From assembly GCF_017305915.1 (NCBI RefSeq), contig NZ_JAFKJN010000009.1, positions 202,202-266,201 on the forward strand: a DNA stretch of 64,000 nt, written 5' to 3'. The notes under the pieces were generated by a model. That model saw only the letters and a list, made by a program, of their open reading frames with translations, did no database searches and was not told the DNA's origin. This document shows, one piece after another, positions 48,642-58,564 of this stretch. This DNA comes from Reyranella sp. (GTDB taxonomy: Bacteria > Pseudomonadota > Alphaproteobacteria > Reyranellales > Reyranellaceae). Within the stretch, counting starts at the first letter, position 1, and each line of letters starts with the position of its first letter. Made by a program: the position numbers and the translations under genes.

Positions 48642-49662
48642 ATTTCTCGCCCGCCTGCGCCCAAGACGGCAGCGACGCGGCCGCTGCGCGGGCACCGGCG
48701 GCGAGTGCGCGGCGATGGTCGTGATCGTCGACGAGCCTGCGCAGCACTGCCGCCAGCGCCGCGACGTCGCCGGGCGCGACCAGCCGGCCCGCGGCTGCGG
48801 GCACGGTCTGGTGGATCGCGCCGCCCGTCGTGCCGATCACCGGCAGGCCGTGCGCCAGCGCTTCGGCGAAGGCCATGCCGTAACCCTCGAACTCCGAAGC
48901 CAGAACGAAGGCGTCCGCCGAATCGTAGAGCGCGGTGAGCCGCCCCGGTGAAACCTTGCCGAGGACATCGATTCGCCCGTCGAGACGGTGGTGCGCGATC
49001 AGGCTGTCGACGCGTGCCGCGGCGTCCGGATCGCGCCCGCGGTCGCCGACGATCGTGAGCCGCCACGGCAGGTCGGCGAGTCGCGACAGCGCTTCGACCA
49101 GCAGGTCGAAGCCTTTGCGCGGGACCATGGCGCCGACGGAGAGAAGATGCACGGGGCCGCCGCTGCCGCGCGCGGGCGGCCGGCGATCGGTGCCGGGCAG
49201 GATCACGGTCAGTTGGTCGCCGGTCACGCCGAAGCGCTCGACCAGAAGATCGGCCGTCCAGGGGCTGGTCGTCACGACGCTGCGTGCTGCGGCGAGGGCG
49301 GAGCGCTCGCTGGCGAGGAGCGCCTGCGACTGGACCTCGGTCAGGCCGGTCTCGAGGGCCAGCGGGTGATGCACCAGCGCCACCAGCGGTCGCGTGCGCC
49401 GCAGCTCCGCCGCGACTTCCGGCAAGGCGCCGAACGCCAGCCCGTCGACGACGATCGGCATATCGGAAGCCGCTGCGCGCAAGCGGGCTTCGGCGTCGGC
49501 TTTCTGCACCTCGTTCGGCCAAGGGAAACCGCCGCCGAGGCTCAGGACCTCTACGGTCCAGCCGAGGCGCTGGAGCTCGGCGATGACGCGGCGGTCGTAG
49601 GCGTAGCCTCCGGTCGCCGTGTCGAGGTCGCCCGGGATCGCCCAGGTTATGGGTTTGGCCAC
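48613..49662 (-). CDS. Glycosyltransferase family 4
   Basis: This 349-residue GT-B protein has N-terminal [20 protein letters not shown] and C-terminal nucleotide-sugar motifs [20 protein letters not shown] and [20 protein letters not shown] with the E-x7-E signature. It transfers a sugar from a nucleotide donor. It overlaps the pyruvoyl-tetrahydropterin-synthase-like gene by 16 bases, so it is the last gene of a three-gene minus-strand operon with the alcohol dehydrogenase. The acceptor might be a pterin; inference only. Confidence 0.88.
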   Translation of the reverse strand: MAKPITWAIPGDLDTATGGYAYDRRVIAELQRLGWTVEVLSLGGGFPWPNEVQKADAEARLRAAASDMPIVVDGLAFGALPEVAAELRRTRPLVALVHHPLALETGLTEVQSQALLASERSALAAARSVVTTSPWTADLLVERFGVTGDQLTVILPGTDRRPPARGSGGPVHLLSVGAMVPRKGFDLLVEALSRLADLPWRLTIVGDRGRDPDAAARVDSLIAHHRLDGRIDVLGKVSPGRLTALYDSADAFVLASEFEGYGMAFAEALAHGLPVIGTTGGAIHQTVPAAAGRLVAPGDVAALAAVLRRLVDDHDHRRALAAGARAAAASLPSWAQAGEKFNDLLVLLI

Positions 49663-50057
49663 AGCGGAGCCTCGTACGACGCCCGGGCGACATGCGATTC
49701 CGACAGTGTCACGCGGATCGCTTTCAAGGCCTTGCCGTCGCGGCCGAGGCCATCCGCGCGGGCCGTCTCGGCGAGGCGGTCGTGGATGTGGTGCGCCAGG
49801 AACTCGGTCGTCGTGTTGCGGCCGGCGAAGGCGGGCAGGGTGTCGAGGTTCTTGTAGTTCAGCGGGCCGAGCGCGGCCTTCAGCGCCTCGTGCGCGCGGC
49901 CGATGTCGATCACGATGCCGTTCTCGTCGATCTCGTCGGCGATGAAGGCAGCGTCGACGATGAAGGTCGCGCCGTGCAGCTCCTGGGCGGGGCCGAACAC
50001 GGCACCCCGGAAGGAATGGGCGATCATGATGTGATCGCGGACTTCAACGGTGAACAC
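49647..50057 (-). CDS. 6-pyruvoyl-tetrahydropterin synthase / QueD-like protein
   Basis: This 136-residue protein starts with GTG at 50057. [40 protein letters not shown] and [31 protein letters not shown], then [15 protein letters not shown] are the blocks of the PTPS/QueD fold, with Zn ligand His residues in AHSF, ELHGA and ESHVA. The usual catalytic Cys (C-x-x-x-H-G-H) is missing: the region reads FGPAQELHG. It may therefore catalyse another pterin reaction. It is coupled to genes on both sides. Confidence 0.85.
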   Translation of the reverse strand: MFTVEVRDHIMIAHSFRGAVFGPAQELHGATFIVDAAFIADEIDENGIVIDIGRAHEALKAALGPLNYKNLDTLPAFAGRNTTTEFLAHHIHDRLAETARADGLGRDGKALKAIRVTLSESHVARASYEAPLWPNP

Positions 50058-51045
50058 CGGCACGCTCCTTGTAGTCGATGAGCTGGCAAAGGGTGCCCGC
50101 CGCCAGCACGAATGGCAGGCGGCGGGGCAGGTCCTCGAAGGCGATCGAGGGTTCGAGCAGCACATCCAGGCGGTCGTCGGCGAGCAGGTTGATCGCGTGC
50201 TCGAGCCTCCGGCGATGGCTCCAGTCCCGCCGATGCGACGGCGCGACCTTGCCGACCTGGCTGGCGATTAGCTTGAGCCGGCGGCTGTGGAAGGCGCCGC
50301 CCAGCGGCACTGGCACAGCAGCGTCGCCGTACCAGCTCAGCTCGATGATCGTGGCTTCGTCGCGTGCCAACCCGAGCGCGGTCGCGAGCCCCGCGGCGCT
50401 GGCGCTCGCATGGAAGACCAGGTCGCACTCGGCCGGCGCCTTGTCGGGCGTCGCGAAGTGCAGGCCGAGCGCCGCCGCGACGACGGCGCGCGCCGGATTG
50501 ATGTCGACCAGCGTGATGTCGTCGGCAGCGAGCTTGCGGCAGACGAAGCCGGTGAGAGCGCCGACGACGCCCGCACCGACCACCGCGACCTTCTCGAACC
50601 GGCCGTCGGCGTCCCACACCGCGTTCAGCGCCGTTTCCATGTTGGCGGCGAGCACGGCGCGCGAGGCCGGCACGGCCGATGGGATGGGAATGGCTGATTC
50701 GGCCGGCACATCGAACACCGTCTGGTGCGGATGGAGCGCGAACACCGAGGCACCGCTGTCGACGGTGCCGACCGTGGCGTAGCCGTACTTCACGGGGAAC
50801 GGGAATTCACCCGCCATGAACGGCGCACGCATGCGCTGGAATTCCGACGATGGCACGCGGCCTGCGGCGACCAGCGATTCGGTACCGCGGCTGATCGCCC
50901 CATGGGTGGCGCGAATGCGGACGGTGCCGGCGCGTGGCGATCCCAGCGCTTCCTCCTGGATTTGCATCAGGCCCGGCCCCACGTACCACAGCGCACGGGC
51001 CGTCTCGGTCCTCTTGGTTCGCCTCAAGTCGATGTGATCCTGCAC
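50044..51045 (-). CDS. Zinc-binding alcohol dehydrogenase-like (MDR) protein
   Basis: This 333-residue medium-chain dehydrogenase-like protein starts with GTG at 51045. It has a GroES-like half ([40 protein letters not shown]) and a Rossmann half ([20 protein letters not shown]). The catalytic zinc ligands C-x-GxE of true ADHs are not seen. It is the first gene of the minus-strand trio with PTPS-like and GT4 genes; a 14-base overlap couples it to the PTPS-like gene. It may be a reductase of a pterin side chain. Confidence 0.82.
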   Translation of the reverse strand: MQDHIDLRRTKRTETARALWYVGPGLMQIQEEALGSPRAGTVRIRATHGAISRGTESLVAAGRVPSSEFQRMRAPFMAGEFPFPVKYGYATVGTVDSGASVFALHPHQTVFDVPAESAIPIPSAVPASRAVLAANMETALNAVWDADGRFEKVAVVGAGVVGALTGFVCRKLAADDITLVDINPARAVVAAALGLHFATPDKAPAECDLVFHASASAAGLATALGLARDEATIIELSWYGDAAVPVPLGGAFHSRRLKLIASQVGKVAPSHRRDWSHRRRLEHAINLLADDRLDVLLEPSIAFEDLPRRLPFVLAAGTLCQLIDYKERAGVHR

Positions 51046-51071
51046 GTCCGTCTCTACGCTATCATGGGTTC

Positions 51072-52796
51072 ATGCAAGTGCGCCGCCTCGTGTTCCTGGC
51101 GCTGGTGTCGGTCTCGATCGCCACGCTGCTGGTCCTGGCGGCGCTCACCCTCTCGGTGGGCGGCCTCGGTGCCGGCGACATCGTGCTGCTCGGCCTGTTC
51201 AGCCTGACGACGCCGTGGCTCGCGGTGGGATTCTGGAATTCCGCCATCGGCCTCGCCCTCATGCTCGGCGCGCGCGACGTCAGCGCCTTCCTGATTCCTG
51301 AAGCGGCGCGTCAGCCCGGGCCAACGTCGATCACCGCCTCGACTGCGATCCTGATGTGCGTGCGCAACGAGGCCCCCGATCGCGTCGTACGCAACCTCGA
51401 CACCATGATCGCCGACCTCGCAGCCGTTGGCTGCGCCGACCGCTTCCACGTCTACATCCTGAGCGACACCAGCGGCCGTGACCTTGCCGCAACCGAGCAG
51501 GCGGCGTTCGAGGCGCTGCAGCGCAAATGGGCCGGCCGCCTCGCCGTCGCCTACCGCCGGCGCGAGACGAATACCGGCTTCAAGGCAGGCAACATCCGCG
51601 ACTTCCTCGAACGCTGGGGCGGCGACCATGAGCTGATGGTCACGCTCGACGCTGACAGCTTCATGACCGCGGCCGGCATCCTGCGGCTGGTCTCGATCAT
51701 GCAGCGCGCGCCCAGGCTCGGCATCCTGCAGAGCCTGGTGATCGGCATGCCGACCACCAGCGCCTTCGCGCGGCTGTTCCAGTTCGGCATGCGCTTGGGC
51801 CTGCGGTCATGGACGATCGGCAGCGCCTGGTGGCAGGGCGATTGCGGGCCTTACTGGGGCCACAACGCCATCCTCCGCATCGCACCCTTCAAGCAACATT
51901 GCGCGATAGCACCGCTGGCCGGCAAAGGCATCCTGAGCGGTCACATCCTCAGCCACGACCAGATCGAGGCCGCGCTGATGCGGCGCGCCGGCTACGAGGT
52001 CCGCGTGCTGCCCGAGGAGGATCTCGGCTGGGAAGAGAACCCGCCGACCCTGATCGAGTTCCTGCGCCGCGACCAGCGCTGGCTGCAGGGCACCTTGCAA
52101 TACGTCTTCTTCATCGGACTGCCCGGCCTACGCGCGGTCAGCCGCATCCAGCTCCTGTTCGCGATGCTGATGTTCACCGGCTCGCCGGCCTGGATCGGCC
52201 TGTGGCTGCTCGGCACCGCGATGCTGGCCGCTGCACCGCAGACGAGCGCGTTCCTCGACGCGCGCTACGGCGTGCCGCTGCTGACCCTGATCCTCGTCAT
52301 GTGGTTCGCGCCGAAGGTCGCGACGGTCATCGACGTGCTGTGCCGGCCGGCGTTGCGCCGCAGCTTCGGCGGGCCGCTGCGGTTCGCCGCCAGCGTCGTC
52401 GCCGAGACCGCATTCTGGCTGATGCTGTCGCCCATCATGTGGGCTTGCCACACGCTGTGCTTCGTCGGATTGCCGTTCGGCAAGGTGATCGGCTGGGGCG
52501 CACAGTTGCGCGACGATCACGCCATCTCCTGGTCGACGGCGTTCGCCAAGCTGTGGCCGCAGACCCTGCTGGGCGCCGGCGGCCTGCTGGCGGTTGCCCT
52601 GTCGCATCCGATGGCGCTGCCCTGGGTGTTCGTCCTGATCGCGGGCGGGCTGCTGCTCGCGGTGCCGCTGGGCGTCGTCACCTCGTGGCCGGGCGTCGGC
52701 CTGGCGCTGCAGCGCATCGGCATCGGCCGCCTGCCCGAGGAGACCGACCCGCCGGCCGCGCTCAGCCGGCGCGCGGCCTTCGCCGCCGCCGACTGA
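51072..52796 (+). CDS. OpgH-like glucan glucosyltransferase
   Basis: This 574-residue membrane protein resembles OpgH/MdoH, which builds osmoregulated periplasmic glucans. Two N-terminal helices, then a GT2 domain: STAILMCVRNEAPDRVVRNL, HVYILSDTSGRDLAATEQAA, NTGFKAGNIRDFLERWGGDH, LMVTLDADSF (D-x-D), EEDLGWEENPPTLIEFLRRD, QRWLQGTLQY (Q-x-x-R-W), followed by about five helices. It is shorter than the E. coli protein (about 850), mainly at the N-terminus. It starts 26 bases from the divergent MDR gene and is followed by an FkbM gene. Confidence 0.88.
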   Translation: MQVRRLVFLALVSVSIATLLVLAALTLSVGGLGAGDIVLLGLFSLTTPWLAVGFWNSAIGLALMLGARDVSAFLIPEAARQPGPTSITASTAILMCVRNEAPDRVVRNLDTMIADLAAVGCADRFHVYILSDTSGRDLAATEQAAFEALQRKWAGRLAVAYRRRETNTGFKAGNIRDFLERWGGDHELMVTLDADSFMTAAGILRLVSIMQRAPRLGILQSLVIGMPTTSAFARLFQFGMRLGLRSWTIGSAWWQGDCGPYWGHNAILRIAPFKQHCAIAPLAGKGILSGHILSHDQIEAALMRRAGYEVRVLPEEDLGWEENPPTLIEFLRRDQRWLQGTLQYVFFIGLPGLRAVSRIQLLFAMLMFTGSPAWIGLWLLGTAMLAAAPQTSAFLDARYGVPLLTLILVMWFAPKVATVIDVLCRPALRRSFGGPLRFAASVVAETAFWLMLSPIMWACHTLCFVGLPFGKVIGWGAQLRDDHAISWSTAFAKLWPQTLLGAGGLLAVALSHPMALPWVFVLIAGGLLLAVPLGVVTSWPGVGLALQRIGIGRLPEETDPPAALSRRAAFAAAD

Positions 52797-52799
52797 GCC

Positions 52800-53543
52800 A
52801 TGCTGCGCACGGCGCTCGGGGTCGTCCGGTCCCTGCGCATCTACTACGGCCATCCGGCGCGGGCGCGCGCCATGGACCGGCTCTATGCGCAGCTCATCGC
52901 GCCGGGCGACCTGGTGTTCGATATCGGCGCGCATGTCGGCGACCGGGTCGCTTCGTTCCGGCGTCTGGGCGCGCGGGTCATCGCTGTCGAGCCGCAGCCC
53001 GCCCTGCATCGCACGCTGCGCCTGCTGTTCGGCCGCGACGAGCGGGTGACGATCGTCCGCTCGGCGGTCGGCCGCGCGCCGGGCGCGGCGCGGATGCGGA
53101 TCAACACAGCCAATCCGACGATCTCGACCCTGTCCGAGGATTTCATCGCGGCGAGCCGCAGCGCTACCGGCTGGCAGGGCGAGTCCTGGCCGCGCGCGCT
53201 GGAGGTTCCGGTCACGACCCTCGACGCCCTGATCGCGACGTACGGCCAGCCGGCCTTCGCCAAGCTCGACATCGAAGGCTTCGAGGCCGAGGCGCTCGGC
53301 GGCCTGTCGCAGGCTGTGGCGGCGCTGTCCTTCGAGTTCACGACGATCCAGCGCGCCGTCGCCCTGGCCTGCCTCAAGCGCTGCGGGGCGCTCGGCTACA
53401 CCGAGTTCAACGCAGCCCTCGGCGAATCGCAGAGCCTCGGAGAGTGGCGCAGCGCCGAGGCCATCACCGACTGGCTGGACCGCTTGCCGCAGGCTGCCAA
53501 CTCGGGCGACATCTACGCGCGGCTACCGGGGGAGACGCCGTGA
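52800..53543 (+). CDS. FkbM-family methyltransferase
   Basis: This 247-residue protein has the SAM site DLVFDIGAHVGDRVASFRRL (D-x-G-x-x-x-G), VIAVEPQPALHRTLRLLFGR, and AKLDIEGFEAEALGGLSQAV, the conserved KxDIEGxE block of the family. FkbM enzymes O-methylate sugars or other small molecules. It begins three bases after the OpgH-like gene and overlaps the PfkB gene by four, so it may modify a glycan made by that operon. Confidence 0.9.
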   Translation: MLRTALGVVRSLRIYYGHPARARAMDRLYAQLIAPGDLVFDIGAHVGDRVASFRRLGARVIAVEPQPALHRTLRLLFGRDERVTIVRSAVGRAPGAARMRINTANPTISTLSEDFIAASRSATGWQGESWPRALEVPVTTLDALIATYGQPAFAKLDIEGFEAEALGGLSQAVAALSFEFTTIQRAVALACLKRCGALGYTEFNAALGESQSLGEWRSAEAITDWLDRLPQAANSGDIYARLPGETP

Positions 53544-54391
53544 GCCGCGTTGTCGTCATTGGCAATGCAGGCCTCGACCTGCGGCTTGGCGTTCCGCGCC
53601 TGCCGCTTCCAGGGGAGACGCTGATCGGCACCGAGGGTGCTCGCGCGCCGGGCGGCAAAGGGCTGAACCAGGCTGTGGTCGCAGCACGCTGCGGCTCCAG
53701 GGTGCGGTTCTGCGCGCCGCTCGGCAGCGACACCGCTCAGGCGAACGAAGTCGAAGGATGGCTGTCACGCGAGCCGTTCGACGGGCTCGTCCTGCCACGC
53801 CTGCCGCATTCGACGGATTTCTCCCTGCTGATGGTGCTGCCGGATGGCGAGAACAGCATCGTCAGCACCAGCGCCTGCTCGCTGGCGCTGGGCTTCGCCG
53901 CGGCCGAACCGGCGCTCGGCGATGTCGGCGCGGGAGACGTCGTGCTGCTGCAAGGCAATCTGTCGCTCGACGTGACGGCGGCCATCCTCGCCGCCGCCCG
54001 GCGGCGCGGCGCCACAACGATCTTCAATCCGGCGCCATTCTGGCCGGGCGCCGAGCGGCTGCCGGTGCAGTGTAGCCTGGTCATCGCCAACCGCGTCGAG
54101 GCGCAGGCGCTCGGGCCATCGATCGCCGATGCTGCTGTGGCGATCGTCACGCTGGGCGCCTACGGCTGCCGCTTCGCCGGCCGAGTCTTCCCGGCCGAGC
54201 GTGTGGCGGCGGTCGACACCACGGGCTGCGGCGATGTCTTCTGCGGCACGATGGCCGCGGCACTCGCCCGTGGCCTTGCGATCGAGCCGGCGATCGGCGT
54301 GGCGCAGAAGGCCGCGGCGCTTACCGCCATCCGGGCCGGCGCGTTCGACGCTCTGCCATCCCGCGAGGAGCTGGCGGCCTTGTTCGCCTGA
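53540..54391 (+). CDS. PfkB-family (ribokinase-like) sugar kinase
   Basis: This 283-residue kinase starts with GTG at 53540 inside the stop of the FkbM gene. VVIGNAGLDLRLGVPRLPLP, GARAPGGKGLNQAVVAARCG and the anion-hole block VDTTGCGDVFCGTMAAALAR (D-T-x-G-x-G-D) are typical. It phosphorylates a sugar or nucleoside, perhaps ribose. Convergent with the gamma-glutamyltransferase gene, with no bases between the stop codons. Confidence 0.9.
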   Translation: MSRVVVIGNAGLDLRLGVPRLPLPGETLIGTEGARAPGGKGLNQAVVAARCGSRVRFCAPLGSDTAQANEVEGWLSREPFDGLVLPRLPHSTDFSLLMVLPDGENSIVSTSACSLALGFAAAEPALGDVGAGDVVLLQGNLSLDVTAAILAAARRRGATTIFNPAPFWPGAERLPVQCSLVIANRVEAQALGPSIADAAVAIVTLGAYGCRFAGRVFPAERVAAVDTTGCGDVFCGTMAAALARGLAIEPAIGVAQKAAALTAIRAGAFDALPSREELAALFA

Positions 54392-56077
54392 TCAGGCGGG
54401 CAGCACGAAGCGCACGCCGGCGCGCGCCAGCCCGCCGCCCAGCCCGACCGCCGCGCCGTCGGCGCGCCAGCAGGCGGCACCGGTCATGCTGCCGTCGGCA
54501 TGGAACTGGATGCCGTTCATGCCGCCCGACACCGTCGGCATGCGCTGCAGCATGTGGCCGCGCGCCTCGAGTCCCTGGCGCACGGTCTCCGGAATGCCGT
54601 GCTCGACCTCGAGGAAAGGGCCCTCGGTCCAGACGCGCGGCGCCTCGACCGCTTCCTGCAGGCTCATGCCGTGGTCGATCAGGTTGATCAGCGCCTGCAT
54701 CGCCGCCGGGAATATCTTGCGTCCGCCCGGCAGGCCCAGCGCATAGACGACCTTGCCGTCGCGCAGCGCCATCATCGGCGACATCGAGGTGGTGACCCGC
54801 TTGCCCGGCGCGATCGACAAAGCGTTGCCCGGCCGCGGATCGAAGTTCGACATGTAGTCGTTGGGCACCATGCCGGTGCCCGGGACGATGAAGCGCGCGC
54901 CGAACAGGCTGTTGATGGTCTGGGTTGTGGTGACGACATTGCCCTTGCCGTCGGCCACCGTGAGATGCGTGGTGTCGGCGCCTTCCTTGGCGAGCAGGCC
55001 GCCGCTCCACTTCTTGGCCTTGGCGAGATCGATGCCGGCGCGCCGCTCGTCGGCATAGGCCTTCGACACGATGCGCTCGACCGGCACCTTGACGAAGGCG
55101 GGATCGCCGCTCGCTTCGCTACGGTCGGCGAAGGCGATCTTCAGTGCCTCGGCCAGTAGATGCACGGTATCGACCGTGCCGAAGCCCAGCTTTCCAATGT
55201 CGTAGCCTTCGAGGATGTTCAGCATCTGGGTGATGTGCACACCCGAGGCCGCAGGCGGTGGCGGGCCGACGATCTCCCAGCCGCGATACTGGCCACGGAT
55301 CGGCTGGCGTTCGACCACCCGATAGTCGGTGAGGTCCTTCTTGCCGATGAACGCGCCGCTGCGCTGCATGCACTCGACCACCAGGTCGCCCAGCGGCCCG
55401 CCATGCAGCGCGCCTTCGCCATCCTTGGCGATCAGGGTCAGTGCCTCGCCGTAGTCGGCTTGCACCAGTCTCTCGCCGGCCTTCAGTGGTGTGCCGTCGG
55501 GTACCAGCCGGTCGGCGGCAAAGGGATCCTGCACCAGATCGGGCGCGCAATCCTTGATGCAGTCGGAGAGATAGGGCGTCACCGTGAAGCCGTGCGTGGC
55601 GTGGCGGATCGCCGGCTGCATCACGTCGGCGAGCGGCATCGTGCCGTAGGTCCTGAGCGCATGCGTCCAGGCGAGCAGCGAGCCCGGTGTCGCCACCGCC
55701 TTGGGCCCGAGCTGGTTCTCGCGGCGCTCGACGTCGTAGACGTTCGGCGGCGTGCCGGCGATCGGCTTGAACATCGTCGGATGGCCGGCGAGCGGCACGG
55801 CGCTCATGCCGTCGACGATGCGATGGCTGCCGTCGGCGAGCCGGATGTGGCTGGTCGTGCCGCCGATCAGGCCGACCATCATCGGCTCGACCACGGTCAG
55901 GCAGAATTGCGCCGCGACCGCGGCATCGATCGCGTTGCCGCCGGCCGCCAGCATCTCCATGCCGGCGGCGGAGGCGAGTGGATGGTTGGTCGCCACCATG
56001 CCGTTGCGGCCGTGCGCCGGCTGCTTCTCGCAGTTGAAGCTCGTGCCGGCGCGCTGCCGCCAACCCTGGTCGCTCAT
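54392..56077 (-). CDS. Gamma-glutamyltransferase
   Basis: This 561-residue protein starts with ATG at 56077. MVATNHPLASAAGMEMLAAG, GNAIDAAVAAQFCLTVVEPM, and the autoprocessing site GADTTHLTVADGKGNVVTTT with the catalytic Thr (TTHL) mark the GGT family. GLPGGRKIFPAAMQALINLI is the C-terminal block. It splits glutathione or gamma-glutamyl compounds. No obvious signal peptide, so location is unclear. The start overlaps the stop of the metallophosphoesterase gene (ATGA). Confidence 0.92.
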   Translation of the reverse strand: MSDQGWRQRAGTSFNCEKQPAHGRNGMVATNHPLASAAGMEMLAAGGNAIDAAVAAQFCLTVVEPMMVGLIGGTTSHIRLADGSHRIVDGMSAVPLAGHPTMFKPIAGTPPNVYDVERRENQLGPKAVATPGSLLAWTHALRTYGTMPLADVMQPAIRHATHGFTVTPYLSDCIKDCAPDLVQDPFAADRLVPDGTPLKAGERLVQADYGEALTLIAKDGEGALHGGPLGDLVVECMQRSGAFIGKKDLTDYRVVERQPIRGQYRGWEIVGPPPPAASGVHITQMLNILEGYDIGKLGFGTVDTVHLLAEALKIAFADRSEASGDPAFVKVPVERIVSKAYADERRAGIDLAKAKKWSGGLLAKEGADTTHLTVADGKGNVVTTTQTINSLFGARFIVPGTGMVPNDYMSNFDPRPGNALSIAPGKRVTTSMSPMMALRDGKVVYALGLPGGRKIFPAAMQALINLIDHGMSLQEAVEAPRVWTEGPFLEVEHGIPETVRQGLEARGHMLQRMPTVSGGMNGIQFHADGSMTGAACWRADGAAVGLGGGLARAGVRFVLPA

Positions 56078-57015
56078 CGGTCGTTCTCCCCGCATCGCAA
56101 AGTGATCAGCGCGGCACCGCCACGGCAATTGAACCGCACCATCGGCGGCGATACGCCGAGGCCCGGCGAGGTGTAGCCCACCATGTCGCCCTGCCGCCAA
56201 ACGCCCGAAGCAGCGTGCCGGCAGCGCACCAGCTGGGTGAAGATCGGCCGGCCGTTGGGCCGGCAGATCTGGCCGCCATGGGTGTGGCCGCTGAGATAGA
56301 GCCCGCAGCCGGCGGCGGCCGCGTGGTCGGCCATCTCCGGCGAATGGACCAGCGCGACCCGGAAGCCGTCCTGCCGCGCGTCGAGCGCCCGACGCGCCGC
56401 CAGCGAGTAGAAATCGTGGACGTCGTCGAGGCCGGTGACGTGCACGGTGACGCCGTCGCGGACCAGCGCCGTCGTGCGGTTGACCAGCGTCTCGAAGCCT
56501 AGCGGTTCCAGCGCCGCGATCATCTCGACCGGATCGTGGTTGCCCAGGATCGCCAGCCGCCGCTCGCGCACGCGCACGCCGCCCAACGCTCGCGCCAGCG
56601 GCTCGACCGACTGGTGGATCGGGTTGCGCGCCCAGCCGTGGACGTCGCCGGTCAGCGCCAGCAGGTCGACCTCGATTCCGTCGAGCATTGCCGCCGCGGC
56701 CTCGGCGATCGCCGGCAGGATGTCGAGATGGGTGTCCGTGACGTGCAGGATGCGATAGCCGTCGAACGCGGCCGGCCATCCCTTCGGCGCGAGCTCGAGC
56801 TCGGTCAGCCGGAGATCGAGCGAATTGCGGACGCCTCGAGCCAGCAGGGGCGTCAGCCGCAGCACGCCGCCGAAGACGCGGAGCAGCCGCGAGAAGACGT
56901 CGTGCTTCCAGCGCGGCCGCGGACCGTCGGGACTGATCCAATAGCGGCCGGCGAGGATCGACCGGCGGTAGGCCGCCCATTCTTCTGTCGTGCTGCAATC
57001 CTGGCCACGATCCAT
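56074..57015 (-). CDS. Metallophosphoesterase (YaeI-like)
   Basis: This 313-residue protein has intact calcineurin-type motifs: RILHVTDTHLD (D-x-H), LLALTGDVHGW (GD), RLAILGNHDPVEM (GNHD), VALVHSPE and GLYLSGHTHGGQICRP (GHTHGGQ). It hydrolyses phosphoesters with two metal ions; YaeI-like members act on UDP-diacylglucosamine-type lipids. I start at ATG 57015, but the first 60 residues are poorly conserved. It overlaps the gamma-glutamyltransferase gene. Confidence 0.88.
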   Translation of the reverse strand: MDRGQDCSTTEEWAAYRRSILAGRYWISPDGPRPRWKHDVFSRLLRVFGGVLRLTPLLARGVRNSLDLRLTELELAPKGWPAAFDGYRILHVTDTHLDILPAIAEAAAAMLDGIEVDLLALTGDVHGWARNPIHQSVEPLARALGGVRVRERRLAILGNHDPVEMIAALEPLGFETLVNRTTALVRDGVTVHVTGLDDVHDFYSLAARRALDARQDGFRVALVHSPEMADHAAAAGCGLYLSGHTHGGQICRPNGRPIFTQLVRCRHAASGVWRQGDMVGYTSPGLGVSPPMVRFNCRGGAALITLRCGENDR

Positions 57016-57114
57016 TGCCTGCGACAGGTAGCGTGATTCGGCGGCTGCCGCAGCCGGGGATTGGAGCGTCGAGGTCGCAGCGCTAGACTTCGGTGTCTCA
57101 CCGGGGAGCGCGCC

Positions 57115-57828
57115 ATGACCTTGAGCCTGTCCCGCCGATTCTTCCTGACCTCGAGCGCCGCGATCCTCGCCGCTCCCGCCCGTGCCGCCGACAAGATCAA
57201 GCCCGACGCCAAAAGCGTACTGATCGTGACCGACGTGCAGAATTGCTTCGTCGACGGCGGCACCCTGCCGGTCAAGGGCGGGGCCGAGGTCGTGCCGGTG
57301 ATCAACAAGCTTGCGCCGGCGTTCGAGAACATCGTCATCACCCAGGACTGGCACACGCCGGGCCACGCCTCCTTCGCGTCGGCCCATGGCGGCAAGAAGC
57401 CGTTCGAGACCACGCAACTCGCCTACGGCACGCAGGTTCTGTGGCCGGACCACTGCATCCAGGGCACCGAGGACGCCGCCCTCCTCAAGGACCTCAAGCT
57501 GCCGACGGCGCAGCTCATCATCCGCAAGGGCTTCCACAAGGACGTCGACAGCTACTCGACTTTCGAGGAGGCCGACCGCAAGACCTCGACCGGCCTGGCC
57601 CATTACCTGAAGGGGCGCGGCATCGACACGGTGTTCGTGGTCGGGCTGGCGACCGATTTCTGCGTCGCCTGGAGCGCCCTGGACGCCCGCAAGCTCGGTT
57701 TCACCGCTTACGTGGTCGAGGACGCGACCCGCGCCATCGATCTCAACGGCTCGCTGGCCGCCGCCTGGAAGCAGATGGCCGATGCCGGGGTGAAGCGGAT
57801 CCAGTCGGCCGACATCCAGACTCCCTGA
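57115..57828 (+). CDS. Nicotinamidase/isochorismatase family protein with signal peptide
   Basis: This 237-residue protein has a signal sequence (SRRFFLTSSAAILAAPARA), then the cysteine-hydrolase domain. VLIVTDVQNCFVDGGTLPVK has the catalytic Asp; ITQDWHTPGHASFA, LWPDHCIQGTEDA and FVVGLATDFCVAWSALDARK carry the metal-binding Asp-x-His and the catalytic Cys (TDFCV). These are PncA motifs, so it converts nicotinamide to nicotinic acid, apparently outside the cytoplasm. It is divergent from the phosphoesterase gene. Confidence 0.9.
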   Translation: MTLSLSRRFFLTSSAAILAAPARAADKIKPDAKSVLIVTDVQNCFVDGGTLPVKGGAEVVPVINKLAPAFENIVITQDWHTPGHASFASAHGGKKPFETTQLAYGTQVLWPDHCIQGTEDAALLKDLKLPTAQLIIRKGFHKDVDSYSTFEEADRKTSTGLAHYLKGRGIDTVFVVGLATDFCVAWSALDARKLGFTAYVVEDATRAIDLNGSLAAAWKQMADAGVKRIQSADIQTP

Positions 57829-58208
57829 TCGCCTCACGCAAACGTGAAAATTCGAAATACTTCAGTGGTGCCGCGATATATAGACGATACAATTTGGCCA
57901 GACATACTAATCGCACCAGTGGTGTGACAATTGTGTCAAATCGACGGGAAATTCCTCAGTCGAGTCAAGCGGTTAGGAATTTTTCAGTCATAATTCCAAA
58001 GACTTAGGCGACTAAACCAAAGCCCCCGGAAGACCTGACCCAAGGGTCGCCGGAGTCGCGCCTGAGGAAAGAATCCGCTGGCGTTTCGAAACAATTGCTC
58101 ATATTACTGAACCCGAAGTGCAGACACATGTGGGTTCGTGACTGTGCTGCGAGCGGGCAGGGGCGAGACGGCGCGAGCCAAATCGCCGATCTCTGGGGAA
58201 GGTGTGCA
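57829..58208. other. Gene-free interval, AT-richer than the neighbours
   Basis: About 380 bases. The stretch 57840-58010 is noticeably richer in A and T than the surrounding genes and contains ACAATTGT in TGTGACAATTGTGTCA near 57930. No gene was supported. It probably carries the promoter of the small gene at 58209. Confidence 0.5.
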
Positions 58209-58442
58209 ATGCGTCATATCATTGTCGCGACGACCATGCTGGTGGTTGCCTTGGTGGTGACTTTCGCGGCCGCCAGCGTGCTTCAGGGCGTCGCCGTGGC
58301 CAGTGGTCGGACGAACAACGAGCCGTATGTCGTCGTCGAGGCGGCCAAGCCTGCTCCGATGAAGGCGCTTGGGACCAAGGAGCGTCTGACCTCGCAGTAT
58401 CGCGAGCGCAGCGTCCAGACAGCGGCGCACGTCGGCCTGTAA
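58209..58442 (+). CDS. Small membrane-anchored or secreted protein
   Basis: A 77-residue frame from ATG 58209 with a hydrophobic N-terminal segment ([20 protein letters not shown]) and a basic or polar remainder ([20 protein letters not shown]). GGGGAAGG lies just upstream. A strong terminator follows 56 bases later, which supports a real short transcript. Family unknown. Confidence 0.65.
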   Translation: MRHIIVATTMLVVALVVTFAAASVLQGVAVASGRTNNEPYVVVEAAKPAPMKALGTKERLTSQYRERSVQTAAHVGL

Positions 58443-58497
58443 GCCGCCTCGGCGGGTATTGGGGCCCGCCGAAGCGACATCCAAAGGCTGAACAAGA

Positions 58498-58529
58498 GCG
58501 TTCCGGGCGAGAGTCCGGAACGCTTTTTG
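58498..58529 (+). terminator. Rho-independent terminator
   Basis: AGCGTTCCGG (58498-58507) pairs with CCGGAACGCT (58516-58525) around a GCGAGAGT loop and is followed by TTTTT. It ends the transcript of the small gene at 58209. Confidence 0.85.
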
Positions 58530-58564
58530 CTGTCCGGGTCCGGGAAATCGGAGGAGGCTCGGAC

